A stretch of DNA of 32,039 nt from an uncultured Kiritimatiellota bacterium (GCA_944389565.1 CALXMV010000026.1:1-32039); one strand, 5' to 3'; counted from the first letter of the stretch, positions 19,301 through 26,477 are shown. A program made the numbers and translations. The notes: generated from the sequence alone by a model not told the origin.

Positions 19301-19390
19301 GAGGTCGAGGTCGTCGTCCTGCGCGAGGGCGTAACACGTCGCCCCGGCGATCATCACGCCGACCATGGCATAGCGCACAAAGTGTGTCAT
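16301..19390 (-). CDS. Secretin, PilQ/GspD-type, Amuc_1098-like
   Basis: An outer-membrane multimeric channel of the type II secretion/type IV pilus class, 1029 residues. It has a signal peptide (residues 1-23 from this start), a Pro/Ala/Glu-rich linker up to about 160, a TPR-like helical region (about 170-370), a secretin N-type domain around 470-540 (LPPIQNINMPWVTLKDAL), a further N domain, and the C-terminal secretin barrel from about 690, which ends with the signature GLITETRNS, EDKIPILGDLPFIGFLFRS and LLVFLTARLV. A Gly/Ser/Asn-rich segment lies inside the barrel region. The ATG at 19390 is preferred over 19408 because GGAG precedes it. It is the last gene of the pilus-like block, with an extra promoter of its own. 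Akkermansia Amuc_1098 has the same organisation (assignment from memory of that locus). Confidence 0.88.
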   Translation of the reverse strand: MTHFVRYAMVGVMIAGATCYALAQDDDLDLLLGDLIEEPAANPGGGQQAAEPEAEPKAEPAPAPVQQQPAAEPEKEAEQPAAQPAQEEPAAQPQEEPAAKPEKEAEKPAAEQPAQEEPAAEEPAQGEPAAEGFLAGMSDDTAALEAVTEEDRALNELEMLIRLKNQGLDVQAQACLTKARQLMTTPPEPGKAFDQYKAAIKMYSDAKKYFREHEANLPLKAECDNGIREARFRQAQSLFVDDNYAEALDLAQQVMREGHPNAAELVAAIQAEMNRPPEVRPTPVLPEFAKESYQEGRLAILERFRRATVYYHLAKYQEANDQLEIILRDDPNNEAAINLRDRIEKRNSARYNALKDSTHAEMIAQVEANWTPLGALGRNSEELYAPTVSTGTQTAVDDAGQKEAQAVLAKLQSIRLPEFSIRPPSTLADAVQIFAEMSKAYDKPELPPEEKGVAFVLNMSTGAAPAQDAAAEADPFATDTTASSGGLPPIQNINMPWVTLKDALDMVCEVTGSKYIIKGKTVVIVPNTYVDGKMETRTYNVMSGLLEKISGVQSDLQTSSSGGFGDSGDDWGSMGSSSLESPGAGTTPEMLKSFFQELGVSFEGNARIAYLSSIGKLRVTNTPENLALLEGLLEELNVTPYQIEVEARFVEVSQDDLNSLGFEWSLNSDIVGTIGSGIDWASSDITSGANANGAGGIGAGGTHVFRPGSSSFGGTGDANVAVHGGSFNNGMRFLGDGATYANRINLSESTLAPNDEFLGFSAVFGKMDISLILHMLSQRTDTDMLSSPKVLARPGQEAMIRVVTEWIYPTEFDVTELDNNDDNNDNSWNISGVGGGVNVQAPPVKFAVEPQSFEKQDVGVSLQVIPEVSQEGQMINLLVNPKVVEYLGDFEYGMQVPYIQYGMTGGVVTSAEVEYYQVSMPQPMFHFREISTYLSVYNGSTVVMGGLITETRNSFEDKIPILGDLPFIGFLFRSTGEYSEKRNLLVFLTARLVDPAGRPLKTATDGRMGASAMSAGSSPSDTLSSTIAE
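18991..19285 (-). repeat. Pro/Ala/Glu-rich low-complexity coding repeat in the secretin
   Basis: About 100 codons reiterate short blocks such as EEPAAQP, PEKEAE and QPAQEEPAAE. At DNA level this is a direct-repeat array of roughly 20-60 base units, which could change copy number. It probably acts as an extended spacer between the membrane-proximal N-terminus and the helical region. Confidence 0.75.
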
Positions 19391-19444
19391 AGCACGTTTT
19401 CTCCGCATTTAATTGGGTCTTGCCCAAAACCAAATCGTGATGTC

Positions 19445-19473
19445 AGTATATCCCAACGCAACGATTATTGCAA
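19445..19473 (-). promoter_or_regulatory. Internal promoter of the secretin gene
   Basis: On the minus strand TTGCAA (19468-19473), 17 bases, then TATACT (19445-19450). The -35 box is formed by the last two sense codons of the upstream gene and directly precedes its TAA stop. The predicted transcript would start about 50 bases before the secretin ATG. Confidence 0.65.
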
Positions 19474-20589
19474 CTCAAAAACCTTCTTGTCCGCATTTTT
19501 TTGGATACGGACGGTCTTTTTGGCGGCATCGACCGCCAGGACCGTGAAGGTTTCGCCCTTGACCGCAAAGGTTGCGCCGGGGGCAACGACGATGGGCTCA
19601 ACGCCCGGAAGCTCGAAGGCGATCTCGGCTTTCTGCTCCAAGAGCGGCTCGCCGGGCCAATCCGCGTTGTTCGCGTCGTAGAAAACGATGGTGGCTTTCT
19701 TGCCGTCGGCCTTGCGCTCGAGATCGATGGTGGATTCGTTGACGAAGCGCACCTGCTTGTGCTCGCCGATCTCGACCCGCCGCAACGGCTTCTCGTTGTA
19801 ACGCACGAAGCGGAAACCGGAGGCGGCGATGTCCTGGCCGTCGTTGGCGCGCAGGGAGGTGGTGCCGACCTGCCCGTCCTGGGTGACGGAGACGAAGGTG
19901 ATCTGGAAGTGGCGGACCGGCTTGCCGTCGGGGCCGACGGAGGGGGGGAGCTCCATCTTGCCGGTGGCACGGAGCGGGACCTTCTCGCCTTGGATGGCCT
20001 TGAGGGCCATGCGCGTCTCGTAGCCGGGATGGCTCTTGGGGTCGGCGGGGTTGGTCTTGGCCTCGTATTCCTCGATGTTGGTAAAGCCGTCGCCGTCCTT
20101 GTCGGCGTCGGCGTCGGCGGCGTCCTGCGGGTTGAGGCCGTAGGTCTGCTCCCACTGGTCGGGGAGGCCGTCGCCGTCGGAGTCGACGGTGGAGAGGTCG
20201 ATGGTCTTTTCCTTGGGCTGTTCGGCGCCGCAATCCGCGAAGACGCACTTCTCGGCCTCGAAGGGGATGGGGCGCGCGCATTTGACGCAGAGCAGGCGCC
20301 GCGCGGGCGTGAAGAGGTTGGGGAGGGAGGGGTCGTTCCGGACGGTCAGGAGCGCGGCGGAGGCGGGCTTGGCGACTGCGGCGAGGAGCGCCTCGTCGGC
20401 CGTGTGATCCTGCGGCGCGATCTTTTCGGTGGAGGGTTGGCCGACCTTGATGCTGTATTCCTCGACCTTGCGCTGTTCCTGCAGGCCGGAGAGGATGAGG
20501 TAGAGCAAGGAGACGAGCAGGACGGCCAGAACGGCGACCGCGGCGAGGCGGTCATATTGCCGCAGGAGGTTGGATTGGGCATTCGCCAT
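19465..20589 (-). CDS. Inner-membrane protein, Amuc_1099-like (PilP position), zinc ribbon plus Ca loops
   Basis: A 374-residue protein with one transmembrane helix at about 15-35 and a large periplasmic part. A four-Cys zinc-ribbon-like motif is seen (Cys101, 104, 115, 120). It is followed by thrombospondin-3/EF-type acidic loops, DSDGDGLPD near 136-144 and DADKDGDGFTNIEEY near 161-175, which normally bind calcium. The C-terminal third is beta-rich (EPIVVAPGATFAV, TFTVLAV), as in PilP-like proteins that dock on secretins. It starts 3 bases after the preceding gene's stop and precedes the secretin gene, the same place as Amuc_1099 next to Amuc_1098. The exact function is unknown; a link between the inner-membrane complex and the secretin is the best inference. 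Confidence 0.75.
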   Translation of the reverse strand: MANAQSNLLRQYDRLAAVAVLAVLLVSLLYLILSGLQEQRKVEEYSIKVGQPSTEKIAPQDHTADEALLAAVAKPASAALLTVRNDPSLPNLFTPARRLLCVKCARPIPFEAEKCVFADCGAEQPKEKTIDLSTVDSDGDGLPDQWEQTYGLNPQDAADADADKDGDGFTNIEEYEAKTNPADPKSHPGYETRMALKAIQGEKVPLRATGKMELPPSVGPDGKPVRHFQITFVSVTQDGQVGTTSLRANDGQDIAASGFRFVRYNEKPLRRVEIGEHKQVRFVNESTIDLERKADGKKATIVFYDANNADWPGEPLLEQKAEIAFELPGVEPIVVAPGATFAVKGETFTVLAVDAAKKTVRIQKNADKKVFELQ

Positions 20590-20592
20590 GGC

Positions 20593-21642
20593 TTACTTCC
20601 CTTCCTTTTCGGGAGCCGTGGGCGCGGGCTCGGGTTCGGGCGCGGCGGAGTAGACGTCGAAGCGGAGGGTGACCTCCAGCGGCGTGGCGCGCTCGGGGTC
20701 GGAGACCAACCGCTCGGCGGGGGTGGCGGTCGCGAAGAGGGCTTCGTCGGCGGCGGGCTTGCCCTGCGCCTGGGCGGCGGCGCGACGGCTGGCGTTGGTG
20801 CGCGCGGACTGCCGTTTCTTCGTGAGCTCGTCGACCCGTGCGGCGAGGGAGACGGGCGTGCGCGCGGAGAGGTCGGTGACGACGACGAACAGCGCGTTGG
20901 TCGTCAGGGCGTTGAGGCTCTTGGCCACCGTGGCGTAGGGGGCGGTGAAGCGGATGGCGTAGGTCTCGCGGGTGACGCCGTCCTTGGCGAGGACGGGGTC
21001 CAAGGCGCCGCCGAGCACGGGCTTCGCCTCCTCGTCCTCATCGCTGGAGCGGCGGCGGCGACGGCTGGTGGTCCGCGTCTCCTCGGCGGGTTTCGCGGCG
21101 GCGGCGTCGAAGGTCTCGCGCTCGACGGCGGTGATGGAGACGGCGCCATTGTCGAGGAGGAGGTCGCAGACGTACTCGATGACGGCGAACTGGGCGGCGA
21201 GGCGCGGGACGTTGGCCTCCGCCGGCATGGTGCCTTGGACGACGTAGCTCCCGAAAGAGTAGTCCATGACCTGCTGCTGGCCGGCGACGATGAGCTGGGG
21301 CTGGCGGTCGTTGAGCTCGCGGACCGTCTGGCCGATGCGGGAGACGAACTGGGAGGGGGTCTCGCCGCGCGGGTAGTCAAGCCCATGGGTGAGGAGCGTC
21401 CGGGCCTTGTCGGCCCATGCGTCGGCGGCCTCGCCGTCCGCCACGCGGATGTCGCGGTTGGCGGCGGAGGGATAGGGTTTGACGCCGTTCTGGCTGTCGA
21501 TGGTGTTTTCGGCGGCGGTGCGCGCGGCCTTGGCCTCGTTCATGGCGCCGACCTGCATGACGAGGAGCGCGGCGAGGGCGACGATGACGAGCCCGCAAAG
21601 GGCACCCGCGATGATGAGCGTCAGTTTCTGCTTGGGATCCAT
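20593..21642 (-). CDS. PilO-like inner-membrane protein, Amuc_1100-like
   Basis: A 349-residue bitopic protein: a short cytoplasmic N-terminus, a transmembrane helix at about 8-32, a short coiled-coil (33-50), then two alpha/beta domains (about 110-180 and 225-345) separated by a linker containing an Arg5 run (194-198) next to an acidic patch, and a Pro/Glu tail. This is the layout of PilO and of Akkermansia Amuc_1100, which ends in a comparable beta-strand (LEVTLRFDVYSAA here). Amuc_1100 is known as a host-active pilus-associated surface protein; whether this divergent homologue has such activity cannot be told. It lies between the PilM-PilN fusion and the PilP-position gene with very short spacers, so it is cotranscribed. 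Confidence 0.72.
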   Translation of the reverse strand: MDPKQKLTLIIAGALCGLVIVALAALLVMQVGAMNEAKAARTAAENTIDSQNGVKPYPSAANRDIRVADGEAADAWADKARTLLTHGLDYPRGETPSQFVSRIGQTVRELNDRQPQLIVAGQQQVMDYSFGSYVVQGTMPAEANVPRLAAQFAVIEYVCDLLLDNGAVSITAVERETFDAAAAKPAEETRTTSRRRRRSSDEDEEAKPVLGGALDPVLAKDGVTRETYAIRFTAPYATVAKSLNALTTNALFVVVTDLSARTPVSLAARVDELTKKRQSARTNASRRAAAQAQGKPAADEALFATATPAERLVSDPERATPLEVTLRFDVYSAAPEPEPAPTAPEKEGK

Positions 21643-21648
21643 CGTGAA

Positions 21649-23334
21649 TTACCTCCTGCTGCGACGCGCCTTGCGGCTGGTTTGCGCCTGCGGCTTCGGG
21701 AGCTCGCGGAGGGTGGCGGTGATGTCGAACGAGGTCAGCCAGTCCATCTGCGTCTTCTTGCTGATGGGGATGTCCTTGGTGTCCGCGGCGAAGACGGGCT
21801 GGGCGGCGAGCGCGGCGGCGACGGTCTCGTCGATGGTCTTGCCCTTGGCGGAGAGGCGGCCCTCGATGTCCCGCCAGACGGAGACGGAGAGGTTGAGGCC
21901 TTGGAGCGCCGTGCCCTCGCGCTTGGCGGCGAGGTTGGTGACCCAGAGGCCGTCGGGGATGGCCTTGTCGACGGCGACGAGCATCTTCATCCAGGCGGTG
22001 CGGCCGTTGAGGAGGGCGCGGTAGGCGGCGGCGCGGGCCTCAGCCTCCTGCGCGGCCTTGTCGGCCTTGTCGTAACGGGCTTTGAGCGCCTCGTAGCGGC
22101 CGATGCTGGACTGCGCGACCTCGCACTGGTCGCGGTAGAGCGAGCCGAGGCGGCCGACGTAGATGAGCCAGATGCCCATGATGACGACGAGGCCCGCGGC
22201 GGCGATGGCGAAGAAGGGGAGGCGACGGCGGAACTCCTTGCGGGCCACGACGTCCTGCGAGACGAGGTTGATCTCGACCGGGCAGGTAAGGCCGCGGCGG
22301 AGGGCCATGCCCACGAGGACCGGCAGGGAGAAGGCGTCGCGCCCGAACTGGTCGGCGTCGACGCCCGTGGGGTAGCCCACGGTGATGAAGGGGTTGAGGA
22401 AGTCGGCCTCGACCTGCAGCTTCTCCTCGAAGAAGTTCTGCATGTAGGGGAGCTGGGAGGCGCCACCGGAGAGGAGGACGCGCACGGGGGCGTTGCCCTC
22501 CTGCTGAGAGCGGTAGAAGGCGATGGAGCGGGAGATTTCCGCGTTGAGGCGGGTCATCACGTTGCGGATGACCTTGGAGAGCCTGTCGTCCTCCGGGTCA
22601 GCCATCGCGAAGGCGCCGCCCTGGGCGACAAGGCCGCGCTCACGCTTGAGGGCCTCGGCCTCCTCGAAGGAGATCCCGAAGGTCTTGGCGATCTCGGCGG
22701 TGATGGTGTTGCCCGCGACGGGGATGGTGCGGTAGAAGATGCGGTCCTGGTCGACGAAGACGAGGTTGGTGCACCGCGCGCCGATATCGACGACGAGCGT
22801 GCATCCCTCGGCGTCGGGGTAGTTGAAGCGGACGGCGTTGTAGATGGCCACGGGGGCGACGTCGACGAGCTCGGGCTCGCATCCGGCGTTGATGAGGCCG
22901 CGGCCGATGGCGCCCACGAGGTCGGCGCGGGCGGCGACAATCATGACGTGCTGCTCGCCGGCGTCGGGCTGGCCCACGAGGGCGTCGTCCCAGATGGCCT
23001 CGGAGAGGGGGAAGGGAACGTTCTGCTCGACCTCGAAGCCGATCTGCTCGCGCATTTTCTCGGGGCTTTCGGCGAGCACCTTGACGAAGCGCGGGAAGGC
23101 CATCTGCCCGGAGAGCGCGACGAGCGTGCGTCCGGGGCGGATGCCGGAGGCGGACATCATGCCGCGGAGCGCCTGTTCGAGCTCCACGCCGAAGGTCTCG
23201 GGCGTGTCGGCCGCGCCGTCGGGGAGGTCTCCGAAGGTGTAACGCAGGAGGTTCGGCCCCTTGCCGGGCCTCACCTCGAATTCGGCCAACGCCAAGCGCG
23301 TCGCGCCGATGTTGAGTGTCAGGATACGTTCCAT
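21649..23334 (-). CDS. pilM: PilM-PilN fusion protein, Amuc_1101-like
   Basis: A 561-residue protein. Residues 1 to about 345 are an FtsA/PilM-type actin fold (ILTLNIGATRLALAEFE at the start, VVDIGARCTNLVFVD near 190, VLLSGGASQLPYM near 290-302). This is followed by NLVSQD, which in separate PilN proteins begins the chain (typically NLLP), a transmembrane helix at about 373-392, a coiled-coil (about 395-440) and a PilN-like beta domain (GLWVTNLAA...LQGLNLSVSVWRDIE). It thus joins the cytoplasmic PilM ring and the membrane-anchored PilN in one chain. The ATG at 23334 is chosen because MERILTLNIG is where homologues begin; an ATG at 23355 lies against a GC palindrome without a ribosome site. 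The Arg-rich tail is unusual. Confidence 0.85.
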   Translation of the reverse strand: MERILTLNIGATRLALAEFEVRPGKGPNLLRYTFGDLPDGAADTPETFGVELEQALRGMMSASGIRPGRTLVALSGQMAFPRFVKVLAESPEKMREQIGFEVEQNVPFPLSEAIWDDALVGQPDAGEQHVMIVAARADLVGAIGRGLINAGCEPELVDVAPVAIYNAVRFNYPDAEGCTLVVDIGARCTNLVFVDQDRIFYRTIPVAGNTITAEIAKTFGISFEEAEALKRERGLVAQGGAFAMADPEDDRLSKVIRNVMTRLNAEISRSIAFYRSQQEGNAPVRVLLSGGASQLPYMQNFFEEKLQVEADFLNPFITVGYPTGVDADQFGRDAFSLPVLVGMALRRGLTCPVEINLVSQDVVARKEFRRRLPFFAIAAAGLVVIMGIWLIYVGRLGSLYRDQCEVAQSSIGRYEALKARYDKADKAAQEAEARAAAYRALLNGRTAWMKMLVAVDKAIPDGLWVTNLAAKREGTALQGLNLSVSVWRDIEGRLSAKGKTIDETVAAALAAQPVFAADTKDIPISKKTQMDWLTSFDITATLRELPKPQAQTSRKARRSRR

Positions 23335-23355
23335 AAAGCGTCTCTCGCGTGTCAT

Positions 23356-23369
23356 GCCCCCGCGGGGGC
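23356..23369. repeat. GC palindrome before pilM
   Basis: GCCCCCGCGGGGGC, a perfect 14-base palindrome in the short spacer between the first gene's stop and pilM. It may form a small hairpin that tunes pilM translation within the operon. Confidence 0.4.
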
Positions 23370-23374
23370 GAGGC

Positions 23375-24199
23375 TTACTCGGCCTTGACTTGGTCGTAGT
23401 ACTGATCGCCGGCCATCACGAAGGGGGTCATCGAGCGGTCGCGGAGGATACCATCGCGGCGGACGACGCTGTCGGAGAGGTTCTCGATGCGCTCCCACCA
23501 GGCGGCCATGTGGGCCTTACCGTCGGCGCCCTTCTCGACCATGATGCTCTGCAGGTCCTTGCCGTCGATCTTCGCGCCGCCGGCGAGCTCGGTCATGATC
23601 TCGCCCTGCTGGATGCCGTTGACCTTGATCTGGACGGAGAAGACCATGGGCTCGCCGTAGATGGAGACGGAGGCGGGCGGGACGCAGACGGCGGCGTAGT
23701 GCTCGCGGCCGGGGGTGATGGAGGTGTAGGTGATCGTCTCGGTGAAGAGGGAGTAGAGCTGGCGGGGGTTGTCCCAGCCGATGGCGCCGCCGGCCTGCTT
23801 GGCCTGGCGCGCGACGGTGGCGGCGCGCTTGGACTTGGTCATGTCGTAGAGGAGGGCATAGGTGATCTCGACCTCGGGGATGGCGAGGATGGGCTTTTTG
23901 GCGCCGGCGGAGTCGGTGCCGATGCTGGCGACCTGGTAGGCGACCTCGAAATAGTGCCAGCCCTTGACGTCGTCCTTGGTGTAGCTGTCGGTGTGGTTGA
24001 TGCGTTTTTTCCACTTGGCATCGGCCTGCGGGGCGGGCGTGGTGTAATCGCTGTCGCCGCCGACGCCGGAGATCTCGCGGATGCGAATCATCTGGTCGGG
24101 GGCGGACTTGCCGCTCGCCCCGCGGCGCTGGGCCAATGCGCCATCCGCGCAGAGCGCCACGACGGCAACGGTCATCGCCAATTTCCAAATCGCTTTCAT
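23375..24199 (-). CDS. Secreted protein at the head of the pilus-like operon, Amuc_1102-like
   Basis: A 274-residue protein with a clear signal peptide (residues 1-23, cleavage after ALA) and no other hydrophobic segment, so it is periplasmic or outer-membrane associated. The mature part is predicted to be beta-rich (GWHYFEVAYQVAS, PEVEITYALLYDM, HYAAVCVPPASVSIYG). No enzyme motif is visible. The ATG has an ideal AAAGGAG eight bases upstream and follows the operon promoter. Its place directly before the PilM-like gene and its size match Amuc_1102 of Akkermansia, whose function is not established. Assignment rests mainly on position. Confidence 0.7.
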   Translation of the reverse strand: MKAIWKLAMTVAVVALCADGALAQRRGASGKSAPDQMIRIREISGVGGDSDYTTPAPQADAKWKKRINHTDSYTKDDVKGWHYFEVAYQVASIGTDSAGAKKPILAIPEVEITYALLYDMTKSKRAATVARQAKQAGGAIGWDNPRQLYSLFTETITYTSITPGREHYAAVCVPPASVSIYGEPMVFSVQIKVNGIQQGEIMTELAGGAKIDGKDLQSIMVEKGADGKAHMAAWWERIENLSDSVVRRDGILRDRSMTPFVMAGDQYYDQVKAE

Positions 24200-24253
24200 C
24201 GGTCACTCCTTTCAACCGGCCCGAGCGGGCCAATCACCATGTTGACTGCTCAC

Positions 24254-24283
24254 AGTATACCGCGCGGCTCCCCTCCGCGTCAA
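24254..24283 (-). promoter_or_regulatory. Promoter of the pilus-like operon
   Basis: On the minus strand TTGACG (24278-24283), 18 bases, TATACT (24254-24259). Both hexamers match five of six consensus positions. The leader to the ATG at 24199 is about 50 bases and contains the ribosome site AAAGGAG. Confidence 0.75.
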
Positions 24284-24613
24284 GGGTTTTATGGGGGCCC
24301 CGCGCAATTTTTTGCGTGAGGCCGCCCGTGCCCGATCGATCCCCGGCGGCGCAGGGCGCGGCGGGGAGGGCGCGGGAGGGGACGGTGCCGGCGCATGGCC
24401 CCGCACACGGGCACGGGGCTTGATGCGTCCCTCCTCTTTCTCCGTGCACGTAAAAAGGTATGCCTTGCCCAAGCCTGTAAGCGACTGGCTTGCGCAAAGC
24501 GCAAAAAGGCGATGGCGCTCCCATCACGTGCGGATCTGCATGGCAAAAACGCGTGACGCGAGTCCCGCGAGGCGAGAACGATCCGTTTTCATGGGCGGGG
24601 CCGGGGCGCCTTG

Positions 24614-24622
24614 TGCTATACT
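24614..24622 (+). promoter_or_regulatory. Extended -10 of the GH110 gene (TGCTATACT)
   Basis: TGC-TATACT is followed by gcggggc and the ATG at 24630. The seven-base gap and its sequence are identical to those in front of the phosphoesterase gene at 6169. No -35 is recognisable. Confidence 0.65.
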
Positions 24623-24629
24623 GCGGGGC

Positions 24630-26396
24630 ATGAGACGCATCGTGATGACGTTGGCGCTGACGGCGGTGGCCGCGGCCGTGCGGGGCGCGACCTTTCGGGC
24701 CGCGGATTATGGGATCGCGCCGGGGCGGGCTTTCCGGGCGGAGGACGTGGCGCGGCTGGTGGCGGACGCGCGGCGGGCGGAGGGCCCGAAGACGATCGTC
24801 TTCGGGCCGGGTGTCTACGACGTCGGCCCGGGGCAGTGCCAGCGGCGGACGTGGTTCCTCTCCAACCATGACCAGCAAAACCCCAGGCAGGTCTTCCTGC
24901 CGCTGGAGGGGATGCGGGATCTGCGGGTGGAGGCGCGGGGGGCGACCCTCAATCTGCGGGGGCGCATCATCGCGGCGGGGGTCTGGGACAGCGCGCGGGT
25001 GACGCTCGAGGGGCTGACGGTCGATTACGAGGTGCCGCCGCTGACGCAGGTGACCTTCACGGCGGTGGCTCCCGAGGCGCGGACGGTCACCTTCGCCCTA
25101 CCGCCGGGGGCGAGACCGTCGTTCGAGGGGACACGGCTCTTTTTCGAGGGGCCGGACTTCCGGGAGTCGCCGGGCATGGGGATTCTCTTCGAGGCGGATG
25201 GGCGCATCGCCTACCGCACGGCGGACGTGGGCTTCGATCTCGGCCAGGTGTCGCGGAACGCGGACGGCACCTTCACGGCGGCGGCTTGCGCGCACCGCGC
25301 CTTCAGGCCCGGGCAGCGCATGGCGTTGCGGTCCTGGGGGCGCACCGCCCCGGGCATCGTCCTCTCCGACTCGCGCGACGTGACGATCCGCGACGTGACG
25401 ATCCACTACGCCGACGGCATGGGCGTGCTGGGCCAGAACACCGAGGGCATCGCCCTCGAACGCGTGCGGGTGACGCCCAACCGCGCGAAGGGGCGCCTCT
25501 TCTCCACCCAGGCGGACGCGACGCATTTCTCCGGGTGCTCCGGGCTCATCCGCTGCGAGGCGGGGGAGTTCGCGGGGATGATGGACGACGCCATCAACAT
25601 CCACGGCACCTACCTGCGCCTGGAGCGCCGCGTGGACGACCGGACGCTGGCGTGCGCCTATGCGCACGGCCAATCCTACGGCATGGCGTGGGGGGCCGCG
25701 GGCGAGGCCGTCGCCTTCGTCCGCGCCCGCACGATGGAGCGCGTCGCGGGGGCGGACAACGTGCTCGAGCGCGTCGCGCCGCTCGACGCGGAGACGGTGC
25801 GGGCGGGAGCGAAGCGCCTCCTCCTCACCTTCCGCGACCCGCTGCCGCCGGAGATCGACCCCGCCAGGGAGCCTTTGGGCGCGGAGAACCTGACCCGCAC
25901 GCCGCGCGTGGACTTCATCGGCAACCGCGTCGCCGACAACCGCGCGCGCGGGGCGCTCTTCTCCACCCCCAGGGCGGTGCGGTGCCTGAACAACCTCTTC
26001 GACCACACCAGCGGCAGCGCCATCCTCCTCTGCGGCGACTGCAACGGATGGTACGAATCCGGCGCCTGCGCGGACGTCCTCATTCAGGGGAACGTCTTCG
26101 TGAACGCCCTCACCTCGCCCTACCAATTCACCGAGGCGGTCATCAGCGTCTGCCCCGAGATCCCCGACCTCGCCGCCCAGCGCCGCCGTTTCCACTCCGG
26201 GATCCGCATCGTGGGCAACACCTTCGTGGCCTTCGACGCGCCCCTGGTCTTCGCCAAGAGCGTCGCGGGGCTGACCATCGCGGGAAACCGCCTGGTGCGG
26301 AGCACGGACTACGCGCCCTATCATCGTAACACCGATTGGCTCACCCTCCGCGCGTGCGACGACGTGCGCGCCGAGCCGCCCACGGAGGCCCCCTGA
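24630..26396 (+). CDS. GH110 exo-alpha-1,3-galactosidase, right-handed beta-helix
   Basis: A secreted glycosidase predicted to remove terminal alpha-1,3-linked galactose, as on blood-group-B or linear alpha-Gal glycans. It has 588 residues, near the family's usual 600. A signal peptide covers about 1-19. Beta-helix coils follow, with the family's characteristic blocks: ADATHFSGC (Asp296), FAGMMDDAINIHGTYL (Asp319, Asp320), NRARGALFSTPR, SGSAILLCGDCNGWYESG and SPYQFTEAVISVCPEIP. The acidic residues of the first two blocks are 23-24 apart, which fits the catalytic region of this inverting family as I recall it. The start is defined by the adjacent extended -10. The galactose it would free matches the galactose operon and symporter elsewhere in the window. 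GH110 subfamily (B-antigen only or also linear) cannot be read from sequence by eye. Confidence 0.88.
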   Translation: MRRIVMTLALTAVAAAVRGATFRAADYGIAPGRAFRAEDVARLVADARRAEGPKTIVFGPGVYDVGPGQCQRRTWFLSNHDQQNPRQVFLPLEGMRDLRVEARGATLNLRGRIIAAGVWDSARVTLEGLTVDYEVPPLTQVTFTAVAPEARTVTFALPPGARPSFEGTRLFFEGPDFRESPGMGILFEADGRIAYRTADVGFDLGQVSRNADGTFTAAACAHRAFRPGQRMALRSWGRTAPGIVLSDSRDVTIRDVTIHYADGMGVLGQNTEGIALERVRVTPNRAKGRLFSTQADATHFSGCSGLIRCEAGEFAGMMDDAINIHGTYLRLERRVDDRTLACAYAHGQSYGMAWGAAGEAVAFVRARTMERVAGADNVLERVAPLDAETVRAGAKRLLLTFRDPLPPEIDPAREPLGAENLTRTPRVDFIGNRVADNRARGALFSTPRAVRCLNNLFDHTSGSAILLCGDCNGWYESGACADVLIQGNVFVNALTSPYQFTEAVISVCPEIPDLAAQRRRFHSGIRIVGNTFVAFDAPLVFAKSVAGLTIAGNRLVRSTDYAPYHRNTDWLTLRACDDVRAEPPTEAP

Positions 26397-26468
26397 GGCG
26401 CCTTCCCGCCGCGCCCTGCCCAGCGACGTCCGCGCTCGCCCAAAAGGCTTCTCCGCGCGGGGATTTTT

Positions 26469-26477
26469 TGATATGAT
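26469..26477 (+). promoter_or_regulatory. Extended -10 of tolB (TGATATGAT)
   Basis: TGA-TATGAT, then gaagggc and the ATG at 26485, the same seven-base geometry as three other genes here. TTCTCC lies 17 bases upstream of the hexamer, as at the MurC-like promoter. Confidence 0.6.

Larger units (their letters stand above)
24200..24629. other. Divergent intergenic region, pilus-like operon / GH110
   Basis: A 430-base region with the leftward operon promoter at its left end and the rightward GH110 promoter at its right end. The middle (about 24430-24560) is less GC-rich than its surroundings and contains CAAGCC/GGCTTG inverted repeats (24473-24495) and short GCGC and CGCG repeats that could be operators. 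No gene is credible there: the in-frame extension of GH110 would precede its promoter. Confidence 0.5.

Noticed and set aside
16244..23388. Very long plus-strand open frames opposite the secretin and pilus-like genes
   Set aside because: They are antisense mirrors of high-GC genes: monotonous Gly/Val/Asp/Glu/His composition, no family motifs, no ribosome sites. The minus-strand proteins have clear domains.
24291..24629. N-terminal extension of the GH110 enzyme
   Set aside because: It would place a normal signal peptide about 110 residues into the chain and begin upstream of the extended -10; the ATG at 24630 gives a signal peptide at the N-terminus.
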